From Pseudomonas libanensis (GTDB lineage Bacteria; Pseudomonadota; Gammaproteobacteria; Pseudomonadales; Pseudomonadaceae): a stretch of 64,000 bases of DNA. The notes beneath the pieces were generated by a model, which worked only from the letters and a program-made list of their open reading frames with translations, searched no databases and was not told the DNA's origin. The stretch lies in contig NZ_JYLH01000001.1 of the NCBI RefSeq assembly GCF_001439685.1, positions 434,001-498,000 of the forward strand, read 5' to 3'. Below, piece by piece: positions 1-10,596 of this stretch. Position 1 is the stretch's first letter. Each line of letters begins with the position of its first letter. Both the position numbers and the translations under genes were made by a program.

Positions 1-874
1 GTGCGGTGGCGATCTGTTCTTCTGGTGTGCGTGCCACGCCATCAGCCTCGGCGATATCGCCGCCCATGTACCATACCCAGTTGCCGTCGGCAGCCGGGTG
101 GGTGGTCACGGTGAGGCGCGGCTTGGTGCCGCCGCCCAGGCAATGGGCATACAGGGGTTTGAGGCCCGGGCCCTTGGCGATGATCATATGCAGCGGGCGT
201 TTTTGCATGGCCGGCTGGCTCAGGCCCAGGGCCGCGAGCACATCGGCGATACCGCCGCCGGCACTCAATACGATGCGCTGGGCACGGATCTCGCGGCCGT
301 CGACCTTCAAGCCCACCAGGGTGCCGTCCTCGAGCAGGGGCTCGATGTGCTGGCCGGCAAGCAAGCCGTCACCCGCCAGTTGTGCCAGGCGTTCAATCAG
401 ACTCGGTACGTCCACCACCAACTCCGCCAGGCGATAGACCTTGCCCTTGAAACGGCGGTCTTGCAGGGCCGCCGGCAACTCGTCGCCCTTGACCTGATCG
501 ACCCGCCCGCGCACGGCCTTGCTGGCGAAGAAGCTGGTGAGGTTGCCAGCGAGGGTACCCGGTGACCATAGGTAATGGGCTTGGGACAGTACGCGTACGC
601 CGGACAGGTCCAGCTCACCGTCGCCTGTCAAGGCTTCACGCCAGCGGCGCGGCATGTCGGCAATGGCTTCGGAGGCGCCGGTGAGGGCGCCGTGCAGGGC
701 GTATTTCGCGCCGCCGTGGATGATGCCCTGGGATTTCACGCTTTGCCCGCCACCCAGGGTGGCGCTTTCCACCACTACCGTGGAAAACCCTTGGCGGCGC
801 AGGCGTGCGTTGAGCCATAGGCCGGCAACCCCGGCGCCGACAATCAGAACGTCGGTGGAAATAACGGATGGCAT
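1..874 (-). CDS. FAD-dependent oxidoreductase (partial, C-terminus outside window)
   Basis: The frame opens at an ATG at 874 and runs off the left edge, giving 291 codons. The N-terminus reads MPSVISTDVLIVGAGVAGLW, so a GxGxxG dinucleotide-binding motif sits at residues 13-18 and is followed by an acidic strand end (VVVESA), typical of a Rossmann FAD fold. A glycine-rich stretch, GGGQSVKSQGIIHGG, follows. This is the layout of DAO/GlpD-like flavoproteins. The substrate cannot be told from sequence. Its position beside an SMR pump, a LysR gene and waaA matches PA4991 of P. aeruginosa from memory. Family call is firm; function is unknown. Confidence 0.8.
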   Translation of the reverse strand, partial: MPSVISTDVLIVGAGVAGLWLNARLRRQGFSTVVVESATLGGGQSVKSQGIIHGGAKYALHGALTGASEAIADMPRRWREALTGDGELDLSGVRVLSQAHYLWSPGTLAGNLTSFFASKAVRGRVDQVKGDELPAALQDRRFKGKVYRLAELVVDVPSLIERLAQLAGDGLLAGQHIEPLLEDGTLVGLKVDGREIRAQRIVLSAGGGIADVLAALGLSQPAMQKRPLHMIIAKGPGLKPLYAHCLGGGTKPRLTVTTHPAADGNWVWYMGGDIAEADGVARTPEEQIATA

Positions 875-929
875 CGGCAACCTCAGTGTTCATGACAAGA
901 GGCGCAGTATACAGGCTGTTGAGTGACGG

Positions 930-1265
930 TCAGTGCCCGACGGTTTTCGAGAACAACTGAATCACCACCACGCCCAGTACAATCAGGCCCATTCCCAGCA
1001 TCGCCGGAACATCCAACTTCTGCCCATAGATGAACAACGCTGCGACACTGACCATCACGATCCCCAGCCCCGCCCAGACCGCATAGGCCACGCCCACCGG
1101 CACGGTACGCACCACCAGGGTGAGCATCCAGAACGCGACGCCATAACCCACAATCATCAACAGCAACGGGATCGGTGTGCTCAAGCCCTTGACCGCTTTC
1201 ATGGAGACGGTCGCGACCACTTCCGAGCAAATGGCAATGGCCAGGTAAATATAGGCGGCATTCAT
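930..1265 (-). CDS. SMR-family multidrug efflux protein (EmrE type)
   Basis: A 111-residue protein with four hydrophobic segments, the standard length of small multidrug resistance pumps. Glu15 lies in the first helix (AICSEVVATVSMKA) at the place of EmrE Glu14, which binds both proton and cation. The AYAVWAGLG motif in helix 3 and the C-terminal IVLGVVVIQLFS helix also match EmrE-like members. It should act in the inner membrane as a dual-topology dimer exporting quaternary cations. It is transcribed away from the LysR gene across about 100 bp, so local control by that regulator is possible but unproven. The family includes guanidinium exporters, so the substrate is uncertain. Confidence 0.85.
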   Translation of the reverse strand: MNAAYIYLAIAICSEVVATVSMKAVKGLSTPIPLLLMIVGYGVAFWMLTLVVRTVPVGVAYAVWAGLGIVMVSVAALFIYGQKLDVPAMLGMGLIVLGVVVIQLFSKTVGH

Positions 1266-1368
1266 GGGGAAACCCTCGGTGTGTTAGGTACTCGATAAGG
1301 TCGGCATTCTAGTCGTTTGCCAGATGCGGTAAAGTCATTACCTATCTGGATTGGAGATGGGTTGAGCC

Positions 1369-2259
1369 ATGAGCGTGCAGTGGAACCTGGAACAGATGCG
1401 CCTGTTTGTCAGCGTCGCCGAACGGCGTTCGTTTTCGGCCGTCGCCCGCGATCAGCGCAAGGCCCAATCGGCGATCAGCAATGGCATTGCTTTACTGGAA
1501 GCGGACTTGGGCGTGAGCCTGTTTGAACGTAGCAGCGGCCGCCAGCCGAGTTTGACCGAGGCCGGCGCCGTATTACTGGAGGAAGCGCGTGAAGTGCTGC
1601 GCCAGTGTGAGCGCCTCAACGGACGGGCGCTGTCCTTGACTCGCGGCGAGGAAGCCTGCCTGCGCCTGGCCCAGGATGAGGCGATGTTGTTCCAGCCTGT
1701 GCTCGATAGCCTGGAGGCGCTGGCCGTGCAATACCCGCTGCTGGAGGTGCAGTTGTCCAGCGCGGCCCAGGGCGATGTGGCACGCAAACTGGTGGAGCGC
1801 AAGGCGGACCTGGGGCTGCTGTTCTATCACGACCAGATTCCCGAAGCCTTGGAGCGACGGGTGGTGGGCAGCGTGGAAATGGTCACGGTGTGCGGTGTGA
1901 ACCACCCGTTGGCCAAGAAGGATTACGTGACGTGCCAACACTTGGCCCAGTTTCGGCAGTTGCTGATGTCGACCCAGACCAGTGTCTACCCCGGCAGCGA
2001 GGCGGCCAGCCCCCTGGTGTGGCGCGCCGACAGCTTCTACGTATTGGCCGAGTGGCTGATGAGTGGCCTGGGCTGGGCCTGGCTGCCTCGGCATATCGTG
2101 CAATACCCGACCTACCAGCAACAGATGGTCGAATTGACCAGCGAATGGACCCCGCCTGCCCTCGTGGTGGAGCTGGTGTGGCGCCGCGATGAACACCTTG
2201 GACCCGCCGCTCGTTTCCTGGCCAGACGTTTTGCCGAGTGCTTGCAGGCGATCGACTGA
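1369..2259 (+). CDS. LysR-family transcriptional regulator
   Basis: A 296-residue protein with an N-terminal winged helix-turn-helix at about residues 4-62 (WNLEQMRLFVSVAERRSFSA, then the LFERSSGRQPSLTEAG wing). The remainder has the length and pattern of a LysR effector-binding domain. The ATG at 1369 is the first start that keeps the whole HTH. It lies divergent to the SMR pump gene and 23 bp upstream of waaA, so it may control the pump, the flavoprotein gene or itself. The effector is unknown. The same neighbourhood (PA4989) is conserved in P. aeruginosa, from memory. Confidence 0.85.
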   Translation: MSVQWNLEQMRLFVSVAERRSFSAVARDQRKAQSAISNGIALLEADLGVSLFERSSGRQPSLTEAGAVLLEEAREVLRQCERLNGRALSLTRGEEACLRLAQDEAMLFQPVLDSLEALAVQYPLLEVQLSSAAQGDVARKLVERKADLGLLFYHDQIPEALERRVVGSVEMVTVCGVNHPLAKKDYVTCQHLAQFRQLLMSTQTSVYPGSEAASPLVWRADSFYVLAEWLMSGLGWAWLPRHIVQYPTYQQQMVELTSEWTPPALVVELVWRRDEHLGPAARFLARRFAECLQAID

Positions 2260-2282
2260 AAAAGCCGATAAACTCCGCCGCC

Positions 2283-3560
2283 ATGAATAGAACTCTCTAC
2301 AGCTGTCTGTTTTACCTGGCGCTGCCGTTGGTGGCCTTACGTTTGTGGTTGCGCGCGCGCAAGGCGCCGGCCTATGCCAAGCGTGTGGGCGAACGGTTTT
2401 CCTATGGCTTGCCGGCGATGCGCCCCGGCGGGATCTGGGTGCATGCCGTGTCGGTGGGCGAAAGCATTGCCGCCGCGCCGATGGTTCGTGGTTTGTTGGA
2501 GCGTTATCCACAGCTGCCGATCACCGTCACCTGCATGACGCCCACCGGTTCCGAGCGGATCCAGGCACTGTTCGCCAACGAGCCGCGCATCCAGCATTGC
2601 TACTTGCCTTACGACTTGCCTTGCGCCGCCAAGCGATTTCTCGATCGCGTGCAGCCCAAGCTGGCGGTGATCATGGAAACGGAGCTGTGGCCCAACCATA
2701 TCCATGCCTGCGCCCAGCGCGGTATCCCGGTGGCACTGGCCAATGCACGGTTGTCGGCGCGTTCGGCCAAGGGGTATGCGCGGTTCGCCAAGCTGACGGC
2801 TCCGATGCTGGCAGAAATGAGCTTGTTCGCCGTACAGACCGAGACCGAGGCGGAACGCTTTCGCAGTTTGGGTGCGCGCCCTGAAACCGTGGAAGTGACC
2901 GGCTCGATCAAGTTCGACCTGAGCATCGACCCCCAGTTGACGGCCCGCGCGGCCGCTCTGCGTGAACAATGGGGCGCCAGCGAGCGTCCGGTCTGGATCG
3001 CCGCCAGTACCCACGAAGGTGAAGATGGTGTGGTGCTGGCAGCTCATCGCCAGTTGCTGGCGAACTATCCCAATGCACTGCTGATTCTGGTGCCCCGTCA
3101 TCAGGAGCGCTTTGGCCCGACGTTTGAGCGCTGCGTGCAGCAAGGGTTTGCCACCGTGCGTCGCACCAGCGGTGAGCCGGTCACCGAGCAAACCTCGGTG
3201 CTGCTTGGCGACACCATGGGCGAGTTGCTGTTTTTTTATGCCCTGGCCGACAGCGCATTCGTCGGCGGCAGCCTGGTGCCGACGGGTGGGCACAACCCGC
3301 TGGAACCGGCGGCGCTGGGTAAACCGGTGATCATGGGCCCGCATGTCTTCAACTTTCTCGACATCACCGCGATGATGCGCGACGCCGGGGCGTTGCGAGA
3401 GGTGGACGATGCCGACGGGCTGGCCGAGGCGGTGCGACAGTTGTTCGAATTACCTCAGGACGCACGCAAGATGGCACAGGCGGGGCTCAAGGTGATGCAG
3501 GCCAATCAGGGCGCGCTCAAACGCTTGCTGGATGGTTTGGACAAACTGATCAAGCACTGA
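2283..3560 (+). CDS. waaA: 3-deoxy-D-manno-octulosonic acid (Kdo) transferase
   Basis: This 425-residue GT30 glycosyltransferase adds Kdo from CMP-Kdo to the lipid A precursor at the inner-membrane face. An N-terminal hydrophobic anchor (YSCLFYLALPLVALRLWL) is followed by HAVSVGE, whose Glu60 corresponds to the catalytic base of the family. TGSIKFDL and the acceptor/donor motif GGHNPLEPAALGKPVIMGPH mark the C-terminal Rossmann half. The frame extends 15 codons upstream into the LysR gene, but the ATG at 2283 gives the standard N-terminus. A REPIN follows the stop. Confidence 0.95.
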   Translation: MNRTLYSCLFYLALPLVALRLWLRARKAPAYAKRVGERFSYGLPAMRPGGIWVHAVSVGESIAAAPMVRGLLERYPQLPITVTCMTPTGSERIQALFANEPRIQHCYLPYDLPCAAKRFLDRVQPKLAVIMETELWPNHIHACAQRGIPVALANARLSARSAKGYARFAKLTAPMLAEMSLFAVQTETEAERFRSLGARPETVEVTGSIKFDLSIDPQLTARAAALREQWGASERPVWIAASTHEGEDGVVLAAHRQLLANYPNALLILVPRHQERFGPTFERCVQQGFATVRRTSGEPVTEQTSVLLGDTMGELLFFYALADSAFVGGSLVPTGGHNPLEPAALGKPVIMGPHVFNFLDITAMMRDAGALREVDDADGLAEAVRQLFELPQDARKMAQAGLKVMQANQGALKRLLDGLDKLIKH

Positions 3561-3573
3561 CAACACCAATCAA

Positions 3574-3662
3574 ATGTGGGAGCTGGCTTGCCTGCGATAG
3601 CATCACCTCGGTGTACCTGATGTACCGAGGTGTCTGCATCGCAGGCAAGCCAGCTCCCACAT
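3574..3662. repeat. REPIN: two inverted REPs (GTGGGAGCTGGCTTGCCTGC type)
   Basis: The REP ATGTGGGAGCTGGCTTGCC begins at 3574 and its inverted partner ends at 3662. A shorter inner dyad (CACCTCGG with CCGAGGTG) lies between them, so the whole segment can fold into one long hairpin. It sits between the convergent waaA and tolC-like genes and may also act as a transcription or mRNA end. Confidence 0.85.
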
Positions 3663-3678
3663 TGCTTTAGCGGTGCGC

Positions 3679-5118
3679 TTAATAGCCGGGGCGGGCCTTG
3701 AGCTGTTCGGCAGCGGCTTTGGCCAGGTCCGGCGGCAGGAAGTCCTTGTCCGGGTTGTAGTCGGCCTTGAGATAGCGGGCCAGATCCTGCAAATCCCCTG
3801 GGTTGAGCGTGCCCGCCGCTTGCTTCAAGCGCAGGTTGTCGAGGATGTAGTCATAGCGGCTGTTGTTGTAGTTGCGCACCGACGCGTACAACTGGCGCTG
3901 TGAATCCAGCACATCGACGATATTGCGCGTGCCCACCTGATAACCGATCTCCGTGGCTTCCACCGCGCTCTGGTTGGAGATGATCGACTGGCGGCGTGCC
4001 TGTACCTGTTCCACATCAGTATTCACTGCGCGGTGCAGGTTACGGGTATTTTCCACCACCTGGCGGCGCAGGCCCTCGCGTTGTTGCTCGGTCTGGTCCA
4101 GGCGCGAATAGGATTCGCGCACTTGCGAGCTGGTGAGGCCGCCGCTGTAGATCGGGATGTTCAGGCGCAGGCCGATGGTGCGTTGCGACACATCACCGCC
4201 GTACGGAATGGGCAACTGATTCGGGTTGCTGAAACCCAGGGCGTCGTTGTCACCCTTTTCGTATTGCGCGACGGCGTCGAGGGTCGGCAAGTGCCCGGCC
4301 TTGCGCTGGCGCAGGGTTTCTTCAGCGGCGGTCACCGCGTAGTTGCTGGCCAGCAGGTTGAGGTTCTGGCGACCGGCCGTTTCGACCCAGGCCTTGGCGT
4401 CGTTCGGTGCCGGCGGCAGCACGGGCAGGGTGTGGACGATGCCCTGGATGGAATTGTATTGGCGATTGGTCAGGGTGATCAGCGCTTCGAAGGCGTCATC
4501 TACCTGGCGCTGGGCAACGATGCGGTTGGCCCGGGCCGTGTCATAGCTGGCCTGGGATTGCAGCACATCGGTCTTGTCCGACAGGCCCACGTCAAAACGT
4601 TCGTTGGACTGGTCGAGCTGGCGCTTGAAGGCATTTTCTTCGGCCTTGGTCGAGGCCAGGTTGTCCTGGGCGCGCAGCACGGCGAAGTAGCTCTCGGCGC
4701 TTTGCAGGATCAGGTTCTGCTCGGTGGCCGACAGTTGCAGCGAGGCTTGTTCGTTGACGGCTTCGGCGGCTTGCAGTTGGAACCAGCGATCGGCGCGGAA
4801 CAGTGGCTGGCTCAGTGTGGCGCGCCAGGAGTGGGCGTCGCGGTTGGCCGTGGCGGCCGGCTGGTCGATCTGGGTGCGCACGTTATTGCTATCGGCACCG
4901 GCCGACAGGTTTGGCAGCAAGCCGGCACGAGCCTGGGGCACTACTTCTTTTTGCGCGCCATATTGGGCGCGGGCAGCGGCCAGGTCGGCGTTGTTGTGCG
5001 CCGCTTCCTGATAGACGCTGACCAGGTCGGTGTTGGTGGACAAGGGCGCTTCAGCTGCCCAGACCATTCCATTGGTCGCACAAGACACGGCAAGAGCCAG
5101 TGAGAGTTTGCGCAGCAT
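3679..5118 (-). CDS. tolC: TolC-family outer-membrane channel of type I secretion/efflux
   Basis: A 479-residue protein with a signal peptide (about residues 1-21, ending MVWA before AEAPL). Two internally similar halves carry the long coiled-coil helices of TolC, for example the QLDQSNERFDVGLSDKTDVLQ and EIGYQVGTRNIVDVLDSQRQL repeats. It would form a trimeric outer-membrane and periplasmic tunnel used by type I secretion and RND/MFS pumps. Its position between waaA and thiC is that of P. aeruginosa opmH (PA4974), a TolC orthologue, from memory. No adaptor or pump gene lies nearby, which fits a shared exit duct. The start is the only ATG giving a full signal peptide. Confidence 0.9.
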   Translation of the reverse strand: MLRKLSLALAVSCATNGMVWAAEAPLSTNTDLVSVYQEAAHNNADLAAARAQYGAQKEVVPQARAGLLPNLSAGADSNNVRTQIDQPAATANRDAHSWRATLSQPLFRADRWFQLQAAEAVNEQASLQLSATEQNLILQSAESYFAVLRAQDNLASTKAEENAFKRQLDQSNERFDVGLSDKTDVLQSQASYDTARANRIVAQRQVDDAFEALITLTNRQYNSIQGIVHTLPVLPPAPNDAKAWVETAGRQNLNLLASNYAVTAAEETLRQRKAGHLPTLDAVAQYEKGDNDALGFSNPNQLPIPYGGDVSQRTIGLRLNIPIYSGGLTSSQVRESYSRLDQTEQQREGLRRQVVENTRNLHRAVNTDVEQVQARRQSIISNQSAVEATEIGYQVGTRNIVDVLDSQRQLYASVRNYNNSRYDYILDNLRLKQAAGTLNPGDLQDLARYLKADYNPDKDFLPPDLAKAAAEQLKARPGY

Positions 5119-5315
5119 GAGGCGATCCCTAGTTTAAATATTACGGCGATAATTTAGCGCTCAAGGCTAAGGCTGGCCATTCCCGGCGTCAAGCCTTGAG
5201 GCAGTGCCCGAGTGTAGTGGCCGGATCACGGCACAACAATCCCACGATCACGCCATTCATCACGCTGAATGCACCGCTATTGGCAATTTGCCCACGCCAT
5301 GGTCTAGACTGGCCG

Positions 5316-5411
5316 AGTTCTTGTCGGGGTGCCTTGTTGGAAGGCTGAGATCGGTAAATACCGGATCCCGTTGAACCTGATCAGGTTAACGCCTGCGTAG
5401 GGAACAAGATT
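5316..5411 (+). promoter_or_regulatory. TPP riboswitch (THI element) of thiC
   Basis: The conserved THI-box pieces appear in order: CGGGGTGCC near 5325, GGCTGAGA near 5343, ACCTGATCAGGTTAACGCC near 5378 and TGCGTAGGGAACAAG near 5395. These form the helices that bind thiamine pyrophosphate. A -10-like TAGACT at 5305-5310, with TTGGCA at 5280-5285 (19-bp spacer, not ideal), would start the RNA almost at the aptamer edge. About 155 nt separate the aptamer from the thiC start and would hold the expression platform. High TPP should lower thiC expression. Confidence 0.95.
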
Positions 5412-5554
5412 TCTCGTCACCCGGCGAGTCCTCTTGTGCTTCGTCCGGGATGTTATTCGACCATCGAACGGCCCTCGAGTACCGAGCACAGCACTGGTTT
5501 CAGTGCGTCCATCCGTCACAGGTTCGCTCCGACAAAAATCCACCGCCTGGATAA

Positions 5555-7459
<1,905 letters not shown>

Positions 7460-7490
7460 TTCGCAAAACGCAGTTGCTTGTACCGGCCTC

Positions 7491-7526
7491 ATCGGGGGCG
7501 AGTCGAATCGTCGCACCGCCCCCGAT
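7491..7526. repeat. Ten-bp inverted repeat after thiC, degenerate REP-like
   Basis: ATCGGGGGCG at 7491-7500 is the exact inverse of CGCCCCCGAT at 7517-7526, with a 16-nt loop. The arm sequence resembles the inner part of the local REP (GCCCCCGAT). No T-run follows, so it is more likely a decayed REP or mRNA-end hairpin than an intrinsic terminator. Confidence 0.5.
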
Positions 7527-7535
7527 AGGCATCTC

Positions 7536-7560
7536 CCAAATAACAAATCCCCTCAGGGAT
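7536..7560 (-). terminator. Possible terminator of the DUF3298 lipoprotein gene
   Basis: Read on the minus strand, ATCCC-TGAG-GGGAT (7560-7547) is a small hairpin followed by TTTGTTATTT. It lies 24 bp beyond the stop of the minus-strand gene at 7584. The stem is short, so this is tentative. Confidence 0.4.
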
Positions 7561-7583
7561 AGCCCCTTGGGCCTTCACCCTCT

Positions 7584-8330
7584 TCAGTGGCGAGCCGGCA
7601 CCAGTTCAGGCTTGATCACACCGCTGAGGCGCGCATAAGGGATGGTCATTTCAATCAGCCCCATGGCATAAGGGGCGATGGTGGCGACGTTGTACTTGAG
7701 TACCACGCCGCTGCTGGTCAGGGCCACGTTCGGGGTTTTCTGAAACGGCCAGCTCTTCACGAACTCTGGGTCGCGGTCCATCTGCGAGTTGATCAGCCAG
7801 GTGTTGTGGGCGACCTTCGCGGCGTTCCAGAACGCCTGTTCCTGGCCGGGCAACAGCATGTCGGCCAGGCTCAGCTCCTTGTGCAGCAGGCGTGAATAAT
7901 TGATGAAGCCGCGCCCCGGCTCGCCGTGGGCGACGCCGGTGTCCAGGTAGCTGGACACTTCAATGATCACCAGTGCGTCATGCTGCTCGCGTACCTTGGC
8001 CTGCAAGTACATGCTGTGGCGGTTCGGCGATTCACGCAGGAACTTGTCACGATAGGCATTCAAGGTGGCCGGCACGGCAGCACCCGGGGTGGTGCGGGTC
8101 ATTTGCAGCAGGCGTTGCTCTACCAGGGTGTCGAGCTGCGGCTCGGCCGGGAAGTGCAGGGTGTCGATGTTCACCAGGGGGCAGTCAGGGCTGTCGCAGC
8201 CGGGCTTGATCTGCTCCGTTTTATCGGGGGTGGTGTCCAGCGGCTTGAGATGGCCGGGTTGGAACAGGCTTTGACAGGCACCCAGGGTCAAGGCAATACA
8301 GGCCACGGAGGCGATTCTTAAAAGCGACAT
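7584..8330 (-). CDS. RsiV/DUF3298-family lipoprotein
   Basis: A 248-residue protein whose first 19 residues form a lipoprotein signal with lipobox LGAC (Cys19). The mature part contains the DUF3298/RsiV C-terminal region: SSYLDTGVAHGEPGRGFINYS, the acidic LSLADMLLPGQEQAFW, and YAMGLIEMTIPYARL near the end. In Gram-positive RsiV this fold binds lysozyme, but no anti-sigma domain is present here. Its role in Pseudomonas is unknown. It is probably anchored in the outer membrane. PA4972 occupies the same place in P. aeruginosa, from memory. Confidence 0.75.
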   Translation of the reverse strand: MSLLRIASVACIALTLGACQSLFQPGHLKPLDTTPDKTEQIKPGCDSPDCPLVNIDTLHFPAEPQLDTLVEQRLLQMTRTTPGAAVPATLNAYRDKFLRESPNRHSMYLQAKVREQHDALVIIEVSSYLDTGVAHGEPGRGFINYSRLLHKELSLADMLLPGQEQAFWNAAKVAHNTWLINSQMDRDPEFVKSWPFQKTPNVALTSSGVVLKYNVATIAPYAMGLIEMTIPYARLSGVIKPELVPARH

Positions 8331-8524
8331 GTGTGTCCTTCGTAAATCGGTGGAAAGCGAAAAAGAGTAGCGCTTGGACTGCCGACGAGGCCGTCAGTTC
8401 GCCACTAGACTGATAAGGGTGAGTTTGACGTCCGCCGCCTGTCCCGGCAACCGGAAAGGGGCTGCATCAACGGGCATTGGCGCGTTAGGATGGCGCGAAT
8501 TGCACGCAGACATTGAGGGAAAAT

Positions 8525-9142
8525 ATGACGGACATTGCCAAGTCCACGCCGAACAGGATCGAGATCGTTCAGCGCGACAATGCCTACCAGGGCTTCTACA
8601 AGCTTGATCGCGTGCAATTGCGCCACGAGAAGTTCGATGGCGGCATGAGCCGGGTGATCAACCGCGAAGTCTTCGTGCGTCATGATGCTGTGTGCGTGCT
8701 GCCCTACGACCCACAACGCGACGAGGTGGTGTTGATCGAACAGTTCCGCGTCGGCGCCATGGGGCGCGCCGGTAATCCGTGGCTGGTGGAGATGGTCGCC
8801 GGCCTGATTGACAAGGACGAACAACCGGAGGAAGTTGCACACCGCGAGGCCGAGGAGGAAGCTGGGCTGACATTCTCCGCGCTGTGGCCGATCACCAAGT
8901 ATTTCCCGTCGCCCGGCGGCAGTACCGAATTTGTCCACCTGTACCTGGGCCGTTGCGACAGCTCGGGCGCTGGCGGCGTCCATGGGTTGGAAGAAGAAGC
9001 AGAAGATATCCGCGTTACCGCCTGGGCGTTCGAAGATGCCTTGCAGGCAGTGCGCGACGGCAAGATTTCCAATGCAGCCAGCATCATCGCCCTGCAGTGG
9101 CTTGCGCTTAATCGCGCGGAAGTGAGGGGGTTATGGCAGTAA
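8525..9142 (+). CDS. nudF: ADP-ribose pyrophosphatase (Nudix)
   Basis: This 205-residue Nudix hydrolase splits ADP-ribose to AMP and ribose-5-phosphate. A complete Nudix box GX5EX7REXXEEXGL is present from about residue 97 (GLIDKD-E-QPEEVAH-REAEEEAGL). The GAMGRAGNPWLVEMVAG stretch before it is typical of the ADP-ribose branch. The ATG at 8525 follows GAGGGA at the right spacing; a TTG four codons upstream is less likely. The stop overlaps the next gene by 10 bp, so the two are probably co-transcribed. The order nudF-yqiB-cpdA-yqiA-parE is conserved across gammaproteobacteria. Confidence 0.92.
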   Translation: MTDIAKSTPNRIEIVQRDNAYQGFYKLDRVQLRHEKFDGGMSRVINREVFVRHDAVCVLPYDPQRDEVVLIEQFRVGAMGRAGNPWLVEMVAGLIDKDEQPEEVAHREAEEEAGLTFSALWPITKYFPSPGGSTEFVHLYLGRCDSSGAGGVHGLEEEAEDIRVTAWAFEDALQAVRDGKISNAASIIALQWLALNRAEVRGLWQ

Positions 9143-9582
9143 AGGCACGGGAACGTTACCGAGTTGACCTGATCGGGCTGCAAGCCGCCTGCGAGGCCAA
9201 CTACGCGCGGCTGATGCGCCTGCTTCCCGACATGCGCCACACCCCAGAGGCGCGGCGCATAGCGGTGACCCAGGGTGACCAGATGCTCGGCGTGCTAGCC
9301 CTGGAGGTCATCCTCACCTGCCCCTACACCACTACGTTGCGCGTGCGCCAGGAGCACAGCCTGCCTTGGCTGCCGGTGCCGCAATTGGAAGTGCAGGTGT
9401 ACCACGATGCGCGTATGGCCGAAGTGATCAGCGCCGAGCATGCGCGACGCTTTCGCAGCATCTATCCTTACCCGAATGTGTTCATGCACCAACCCGACGA
9501 GAAAGCACAGCTCAATGTGTTCCTCGGGGAATGGTTGAGCCACTGCCTGGCCTTGGGGCATGAGTTTGAAGTCGTGCGGTAG
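9133..9582 (+). CDS. DUF1249 (YqiB-like) protein of unknown function
   Basis: A 149-residue soluble protein of the DUF1249 family, known in E. coli as YqiB. Visible conserved features are YRVDLIGLQAACEANYARLMRLLP at the N-terminus, the QVYHDARMAEVISAEHARRF core and YPYPNVFMHQPDEKAQLNVFLGEWL near the C-terminus. There is no signal peptide or membrane segment. It starts inside nudF (10-bp overlap) and precedes cpdA, the order seen in E. coli. No biochemical role is established. Conserved linkage to ADP-ribose and cAMP hydrolases suggests a regulatory or nucleotide-related function, but this is inference. Confidence 0.8.
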   Translation: MAVKARERYRVDLIGLQAACEANYARLMRLLPDMRHTPEARRIAVTQGDQMLGVLALEVILTCPYTTTLRVRQEHSLPWLPVPQLEVQVYHDARMAEVISAEHARRFRSIYPYPNVFMHQPDEKAQLNVFLGEWLSHCLALGHEFEVVR

Positions 9583-9680
9583 ATGTGAACTGCGTCTGCT
9601 TACCCAGCTTTCTTCTTTGTGTCCTGCCCTAGCATAATCGCGCCACCTATCCATTCCAGTAATTGCCTTGGGAGAGCGCC

Positions 9681-10496
9681 TTGCCGAGCGTATCCAATGT
9701 GAACCCCGACGCCAGCGCGTTGTTGGTGCAGCTGTCTGACAGCCATTTGTTCGCCGAGGCGGACACTACCCTGCTGGGCATGAATACCCGTGCCAGCTTG
9801 CAGCGCGTGATCGAACTGGTGCGCGGGCAACAGCCGCGGATAGATCTGGTGCTGGCCACCGGTGACCTGTCCCAGGACGGCACGCTTGAGTCATACCAGC
9901 AGTTTCGTGACATGACCCGGCCGATTGGCGCCCCGGCGCGCTGGATCCCGGGCAATCACGACGAGCCGCAGGTCATGGCCCAGGCGGCCGTGCACAGTGA
10001 TTTGCTCGAGCCGGTGGTGGATATCGGTAACTGGCGCATTACCCTGTTGGACTCCGCCGTACCCGGCTCGGTGCCGGGCTACTTACAGGACCAGCAACTG
10101 CAGCTGCTCGCCCAGGCCTTGAGCGAAGCGCCGAATCGTCATCATCTGGTGTGCCTGCACCATCATCCTGTGTCCATCGGTTGTGCGTGGATGGAGCCTA
10201 TCGGCCTGCGCAATCCCGAGGCGCTGTTTGCCGTGCTTGACCGCTTCCCGCAAGCGCGGGCGCTGCTTTGGGGGCACGTGCACCAGGAGATCGACCGCGA
10301 GCGCAACGGGCTGCGGTTGCTGGCGTCGCCGTCCACCTGTATCCAGTTCGCGCCGGGCAGTGAGGACTTCCAGGTCAGCGAGCAAGCGCCGGGGTATCGC
10401 TGGCTGCGCTTGCATGCCGACGGACGGTTGGAGACGGGGGTGGAGCGGATCCAAGGCTTCGAATTTACCGTGGACTACGGCAGCAACGGGTACTGA
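9681..10496 (+). CDS. cpdA: 3',5'-cyclic-AMP phosphodiesterase
   Basis: This 271-residue class III cyclic-nucleotide phosphodiesterase hydrolyses cAMP and so tempers Vfr/Crp signalling. The calcineurin-like metal-binding motifs are all present: LSDSHLF, ATGDLSQDG, GNHDE, CLHHHPV and GHVHQE. The chosen start is the TTG at 9681, preceded at 6 bp by GGAG. The frame continues to a TTG six codons upstream, but that has no ribosome binding site. Good agreement with the usual 270-residue length supports the choice. Confidence 0.92.
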   Translation: MPSVSNVNPDASALLVQLSDSHLFAEADTTLLGMNTRASLQRVIELVRGQQPRIDLVLATGDLSQDGTLESYQQFRDMTRPIGAPARWIPGNHDEPQVMAQAAVHSDLLEPVVDIGNWRITLLDSAVPGSVPGYLQDQQLQLLAQALSEAPNRHHLVCLHHHPVSIGCAWMEPIGLRNPEALFAVLDRFPQARALLWGHVHQEIDRERNGLRLLASPSTCIQFAPGSEDFQVSEQAPGYRWLRLHADGRLETGVERIQGFEFTVDYGSNGY

Positions 10497-10596
10497 ATGA
10501 GAGTGGGGCGGTGCGGTGTCTGGAAGATCGGGTACTCACACCTCACTCCGATCCCTGTAAACTGCGCCTCTTTGGCCCAAGCACGGAGAGCCCGGC